Assembly (NCBI RefSeq): GCF_009724245.1 | Contig: NZ_WNNK01000002.1 | Coordinates: forward strand, 248,001 to 312,000 | Length of the DNA stretch: 64,000 nt | Origin: Pseudomonas spelaei | Lineage (GTDB): Bacteria > Pseudomonadota > Gammaproteobacteria > Pseudomonadales > Pseudomonadaceae | Direction: 5' to 3' | Part shown: in pieces, positions 60,334 through 64,000 of the stretch | Numbering within the stretch: position 1 is the stretch's first letter | How the letters are laid out: every line of letters starts with the position of its first letter | Notes under the pieces: model-generated | What the model was told of the DNA's origin: nothing | The model's input: the letters and a program-made list of their open reading frames with translations, nothing else | Databases searched by the model: none | Program-made: the position numbers and the translations under genes

Positions 60334-61283
60334 ACCCGGCCACGAACTTCTCCACCCACGTCGCCGAACAGGCAGTGCATTGGCTGATGGAAATGCAGCA
60401 AGCGCCGCTCAACCCGCGTAAACAGGCGGCCTGGCAGCAATGGCTAGACGCCCACAGCGAACATCAACGGGCCTGGGAGCATATTCAACGGGTCAACCAG
60501 CGGTTGCGCGGCATGCCCTCGCCCTTGGCCCACGCGGCATTAAATGCACCGACGTCCAGCAGCCGGCGCCACGCCTTGAAGCTGTTGCTGATCCTCGGCG
60601 CCGGCTCGGCCGTGACCTGGGGCCTGCGGGACAAACACCTGCTGCCACCGTTAAGTGCCGATTACCGCAGCCCCGTCGGTCAGCGCCGCAAGGTGCAACT
60701 GGCCGACGGCAGCCAGTTGCAGCTCAACACCGGCAGCGCGGTGGATGTGCATTTCGACGGCCAACAGCGCCTGATTCGTTTGCTCGAAGGCGAGATTTTA
60801 CTCACCAGCAACGCTGGCACCACCCCACTGCGCGTCCTCACCGGCCAAGGGCTGCTCAGTGCCCAGGCGGCGCGACTGAATGTGCGGCAATTCAGCGATC
60901 ACACCCAACTGGCGGTGTTTGACGGCCACGTCGAGGTCACGCCCAAGGCCTACTCCGGCCTGCCGCTGATGGTAGAGAAAAACCGTCAGGTGAACTTCAC
61001 CCGCAAAGGCTGGGACACCGCACAACCCGTCGATGCCGGCAGCGGCGCCTGGGCCGACGGCATGCTGGTGGCGGCTCACATGCGCCTGGCGGACTTCCTC
61101 GACGAGCTGGGCCGCTATCGCCGTGGCCAACTCAACTGCGACCCGCAAGTGGCCAACCTGCTGATCTCCGGCAGCTACCCGCTGGACGACAGCGAGCGAA
61201 TTCTCGACCTGCTGGAAATCAGCCTGCCGGTGAAAGTGCGGCGTTTTACCCGCTATTGGGTGACGGTCGAAGCCCGCGCCTGA
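60330..61283 (+). CDS. fecR: Ferric-citrate sensor FecR
   Basis: A 317-residue protein: N-terminal sigma-binding part (AVHWLMEMQQAPLNPRKQAA, with conserved Trp residues), a membrane helix near residue 85 (LKLLLILGAGSAVTWGL), and a periplasmic FecR domain (DYRSPVGQRRKVQLADGSQL, then LNTGSAVDVHFDGQQRLIRL). It overlaps fecI and precedes fecA by 91 bases. Known: it relays the signal from the FecA STN domain to FecI. Confidence 0.94.
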   Translation: MNPATNFSTHVAEQAVHWLMEMQQAPLNPRKQAAWQQWLDAHSEHQRAWEHIQRVNQRLRGMPSPLAHAALNAPTSSSRRHALKLLLILGAGSAVTWGLRDKHLLPPLSADYRSPVGQRRKVQLADGSQLQLNTGSAVDVHFDGQQRLIRLLEGEILLTSNAGTTPLRVLTGQGLLSAQAARLNVRQFSDHTQLAVFDGHVEVTPKAYSGLPLMVEKNRQVNFTRKGWDTAQPVDAGSGAWADGMLVAAHMRLADFLDELGRYRRGQLNCDPQVANLLISGSYPLDDSERILDLLEISLPVKVRRFTRYWVTVEARA

Positions 61284-61374
61284 ATTATTTTTTGCACCTG
61301 TGAGCCGTTTTCCACACCTCGCGTGACAGAGAAGGAAAGCCACCCAGACTTCCTCCTTCTCAGGACCGCCTTCC

Positions 61375-63720
61375 ATGCCCCAGCAACCGACTCGCCTGAC
61401 GCCACTCGCTCGCACCCTGCGCCACCTGCTGCTGGGCGCCAGCCTCAGTTTCACAGTCCTGCCACAAGTCATGGCGGCCGAGACCAAGCCCTACCGCATC
61501 GCGCCCTCCTCCCTGGAAGCGGCGCTGAACCAGTTTGGTCGTGAAGCCGGCGTGTTGATTTCCTTTGGCTCCCAAGTGACCGCTGGCGTGCAGAGTCATG
61601 GTTTGTCGGGCAACTACACCGCCGAAGAGGGTTTGCAAAAGCTGCTGGAAGGCACCGGTTTGCAGGCGCGTGCCGAAGGCGATAACGCCTACAGCCTGCA
61701 ATCGATCAACGCACCGGCCACCCTGGAGCTGGGCACTTCCAGCGTGGTCGGCGACTGGTTGGGCGATGCCGCCCAGACCAATGTCTTCGAACACCCAGGC
61801 GCCCGGGACGTAATCCGCCGCGAAGAGTTCGAACGCCAGGGCGCGACCCAGGCCCGTGACGTGCTCAACCGCATCCCCGGCGTGAATGCCCCGGAAAACA
61901 ACGGCACCGGCAGCCACGACATGGCGCTGAACTTCGGCATTCGCGGGCTCAATCCACGGTTGGCATCGCGCTCTACGGTCTTGATGGACGGCATCCCGGT
62001 GCCCTTCGCGCCGTATGGCCAGCCACAGTTGTCCTTCGCCCCGATCAGCATGGGCAACATGGACGCCGTGGACGTGGTGCGCGGCGGCGGCGCGGTGCGT
62101 TACGGCCCGCAGAACGTCGGCGGCATCGTCAACTTCGTGACCCGCGCGATTCCCGATGCGCCCACGGTCAAAGGTGGCATACAGACCGAAACCAGCCCGT
62201 CCTCAAGCCACGATGGCTTCAAGACCACCGGCAACCTGCTGGCGGGTGGCACCGCCGACAACGGCCTGGGCGGCGCGATCCTGTACTCCGGCACCCGCGG
62301 CGGTGACTGGCGCGAACACAGCGACACGCAAATCGACGACCTGATCCTCAAGGGCAAATACCAACTGGATGAAGCTAACAGCTTCAACGCTATGGCCCAG
62401 TACTACGAAGGCCAGGCCGATATGCCTGGTGGTTTGAGCGCGGCGGACTACAAGGCTGATCCGTATCAGTCCACCCGTCCCAACGACAAATTCTGGGGCC
62501 GGCGCACGATGTTCAACTTCGGCTATCGCTACCAGGAAGATCGCCGGGAGTTCACCGTCAACAGCTTCTTCACCAAGACCCTGCGCAGCGGTTACCTGGA
62601 CCAAGGCAATTTCCTCTCGCTGTCACCCCGCGAATATTGGGTGCGTGGCCTGGAAACCCGTTTCGCCCAAGGCTTCGACCTCGGTGCAACCAGCCACGAA
62701 GTGGGCGTCGGCTACCGCTACATCAACGAAGCCGGCCACGAATTGCGCTACCGCACACCGATTACCGCCAACCAGCAACTGCCTACCACCAACAGCCGCA
62801 ACGACCGCGACACCCGCGGTGGCACTGAAGCCCATGCGTTCTTCATTGATGACCGGATTGATATCGGCAAGTGGACCATCACCCCCGGCGTGCGCTACGA
62901 GATGATCCAATCGCAGCAAACCAACAACCTGACCAACGTCAAATACAAGGGTGACTACAACACGGCCTTGCCGGCTCTGAACGTGCTCTATCACCTGACC
63001 GACGACTGGAACCTCTACGCCAACACCGAAGGTTCCTTCGGCAGCGTGCAATACAGCCAGATGCCCAACCGTGTGAACAGTGGCGAAGTGAAGCCGGAAA
63101 AAGCCCGCACCTGGGAACTGGGCACCCGCTATGACAACGGCACCCTGCGGGCGGAAATCGGCGCGTTCCTGATCAACTTCGACAACCAGTACGACAGCAA
63201 CCAGACCAACGACACGGTGATCGCCCGCGGTGAAACCCGCCATCAGGGCATCGAGTCCAGCATCAACTATGCCCTCGACGGGTTGAGCCCGGCGCTGGCC
63301 GGTTTTGATGTGTACGCCACCTACGCCTACGTCGACGCGACCATCCGCGAAGACGGCCCGAACAAAGGCAACCGCGTGCCCTTCTCGTCCAAGCACAAAG
63401 GCACCCTGGGCGTCGGCTACACCGAAGGCGCGTGGAAACTGAATGTGGACAGCAGCTACCAGAGCAGCCAGTTCGCCGACAACGCCAACACCCAGGCGCA
63501 AAGCGCTGACGGCAGCACCGGACGAATCCCTGGCTACCTGTTGTTCAGCAGCCGGGCGGCGTATGACTTTGGCCCGCAGCTGTCGGATTTGAATGTGGCG
63601 ATTGGGGTGAAGAACATCTTCAACAAGCAGTACTACACGCGCTCGTTTGACGATAACAACAAGGGCAAGTACGTGGGGGAACCGCGGACGGTGTATGTGC
63701 AGACGTCGGTGGCGTTCTAA
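61375..63720 (+). CDS. fecA: Ferric citrate TonB-dependent receptor FecA
   Basis: A 781-residue receptor. Signal peptide to about residue 36, STN domain about 38-110 (IAPSSLEAALNQFGREAGVL), plug domain beginning VVGDWLGDAAQTNVFEHPGA and barrel ending in Phe. Long stretches are nearly the same as E. coli FecA, such as LNRIPGVNAPENNGTGSHD and NFGIRGLNPRLASRSTVLMD, so the ferric-dicitrate assignment is firm. It follows fecIR. The citrate ABC permease genes fecBCDE are not in the window. Confidence 0.97.
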   Translation: MPQQPTRLTPLARTLRHLLLGASLSFTVLPQVMAAETKPYRIAPSSLEAALNQFGREAGVLISFGSQVTAGVQSHGLSGNYTAEEGLQKLLEGTGLQARAEGDNAYSLQSINAPATLELGTSSVVGDWLGDAAQTNVFEHPGARDVIRREEFERQGATQARDVLNRIPGVNAPENNGTGSHDMALNFGIRGLNPRLASRSTVLMDGIPVPFAPYGQPQLSFAPISMGNMDAVDVVRGGGAVRYGPQNVGGIVNFVTRAIPDAPTVKGGIQTETSPSSSHDGFKTTGNLLAGGTADNGLGGAILYSGTRGGDWREHSDTQIDDLILKGKYQLDEANSFNAMAQYYEGQADMPGGLSAADYKADPYQSTRPNDKFWGRRTMFNFGYRYQEDRREFTVNSFFTKTLRSGYLDQGNFLSLSPREYWVRGLETRFAQGFDLGATSHEVGVGYRYINEAGHELRYRTPITANQQLPTTNSRNDRDTRGGTEAHAFFIDDRIDIGKWTITPGVRYEMIQSQQTNNLTNVKYKGDYNTALPALNVLYHLTDDWNLYANTEGSFGSVQYSQMPNRVNSGEVKPEKARTWELGTRYDNGTLRAEIGAFLINFDNQYDSNQTNDTVIARGETRHQGIESSINYALDGLSPALAGFDVYATYAYVDATIREDGPNKGNRVPFSSKHKGTLGVGYTEGAWKLNVDSSYQSSQFADNANTQAQSADGSTGRIPGYLLFSSRAAYDFGPQLSDLNVAIGVKNIFNKQYYTRSFDDNNKGKYVGEPRTVYVQTSVAF

Positions 63721-63756
63721 ATCACCGGAACCGTCCAAAGGAAAACGAAGATCAAC

Positions 63757-63889
63757 TGTGGGAGCTGGCTTGCCTGCGATGGCGGTTGTAGCCGCTGCCG
63801 AGGTACGAGGCTGCGATGCGTGTCCGCAGGACCGCCCTCGGGGTCTGCTTCGCAGCCCATCGCAGCCTCGTACCTCGGCAGCGGCTACA
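63757..63889. repeat. Composite REP/REPIN element
   Basis: A TGTGGGAGCTGGCTTGCCTG half-element (63757-63785) of the G subtype is directly followed by a different inverted repeat with 32-bp perfect arms (63787-63818 and 63858-63889; core GTAGCCGCTGCCGAGG). The first lacks its partner arm. Confidence 0.85.
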
Positions 63890-63924
63890 GATCGCATTGA
63901 CGACGGTACTCCAGCCAGAAAACC

Positions 63925-63954
63925 AAAACGGGCCTGCATCTGCAGGCCCGTTTT
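63925..63954. terminator. Strong bidirectional terminator
   Basis: AAAACGGGCCTGCA (63925-63938) pairs perfectly with TGCAGGCCCGTTTT (63941-63954) around a two-base loop. Confidence 0.93.
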
Positions 63955-64000
63955 CAGTTGGCATTGAAAAAACCATCAGCTATCAGCCGTTAAGCGCAGC

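Larger units (their letters stand above)
63721..64000. other. Intergenic tail with composite REP and terminator
   Basis: No gene is visible in these 280 bases. They hold a composite repeat (63757-63889) and a strong terminator (63925-63954), then sequence up to the window edge. Confidence 0.6.

Noticed and set aside
1..64000. CRISPR array, rRNA or tRNA genes
   Set aside because: No regularly spaced direct repeats, no rRNA segments and no cloverleaf with a terminal CCA was recognised by eye.

Overview
The window looks like chromosomal DNA of a fluorescent pseudomonad (Pseudomonas fluorescens group). The grounds are GC-rich coding sequence, palindromic REP/REPIN repeats built on a TGTGGGAGC core between genes, and typical Pseudomonas gene sets: hmp-norR, cyoABCDE-dsbB, fecIRA with PepSY/DUF3649/DUF3325 proteins, and GlyA-, Gnd/Sld- and AapJ-type families. 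I saw no rRNA, tRNA, CRISPR array, transposase or integrase. This is sequence reading only; no database search was possible.

Layout. 1-4.6 kb: a truncated OmpR-type regulator, then a sialidase-like / membrane protein / LTA-synthase-like envelope cluster. 4.7-9.1 kb: a phosphonate unit (Fe-alcohol dehydrogenase, GlpT-like transporter, LysR regulator, phosphonatase PhnX) that lacks the transaminase PhnW. 9.1-18 kb: small cytochrome c, GNAT, receiver-only regulator, a histidine kinase/response regulator pair, MlaA lipoprotein, PhoD-like phosphatase, a HigB/HigA-like toxin-antitoxin pair and a PAS-GGDEF cyclase. 18-25 kb: an orphan AapJ-type binding protein, then an uptake-and-catabolism operon for an amino compound (class III aminotransferase, ABC permease, ATPase, binding protein, FAD amine oxidase), with three related REPINs around it. 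25-32.5 kb: a five-haem cytochrome that joins a triheme alcohol-dehydrogenase-type cytochrome to a TsdA-like thiosulfate dehydrogenase, then a three-subunit FAD sugar/polyol dehydrogenase operon with its own triheme cytochrome.

32.7-36.8 kb is the most unusual stretch. It holds an SHMT-like PLP enzyme in which the carboxylate-binding arginine is a cysteine, an AT-rich intergenic region with repeated AATTAAAY boxes, an XRE regulator overlapping a YhhQ/VUT-type 7-deazaguanine transporter with an extra N-terminal domain, and a QueC of the enterobacterial rather than the usual Pseudomonas type. Base composition drops sharply over the regulator and transporter genes, which suggests horizontal acquisition.

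36.8-44.4 kb: the cytochrome bo3 oxidase operon (cyoABCDE, minus strand), dsbB and flavohaemoglobin hmp. 44.6-48.1 kb: NorR with three GT-N7-AC sites, an EamA exporter and an AraC regulator. 48.2-63.7 kb: D,D-carboxypeptidase DacB followed by two iron-uptake signalling clusters. The first (minus strand) runs DUF3649, PepSY protein, DUF3325, ECF sigma factor, FecR, TonB receptor without a signalling domain, TonB receptor with an STN domain, and a YncE-like beta-propeller. The second (plus strand) is fecI-fecR-fecA for ferric citrate. A Fur-like box lies between the two divergent clusters.
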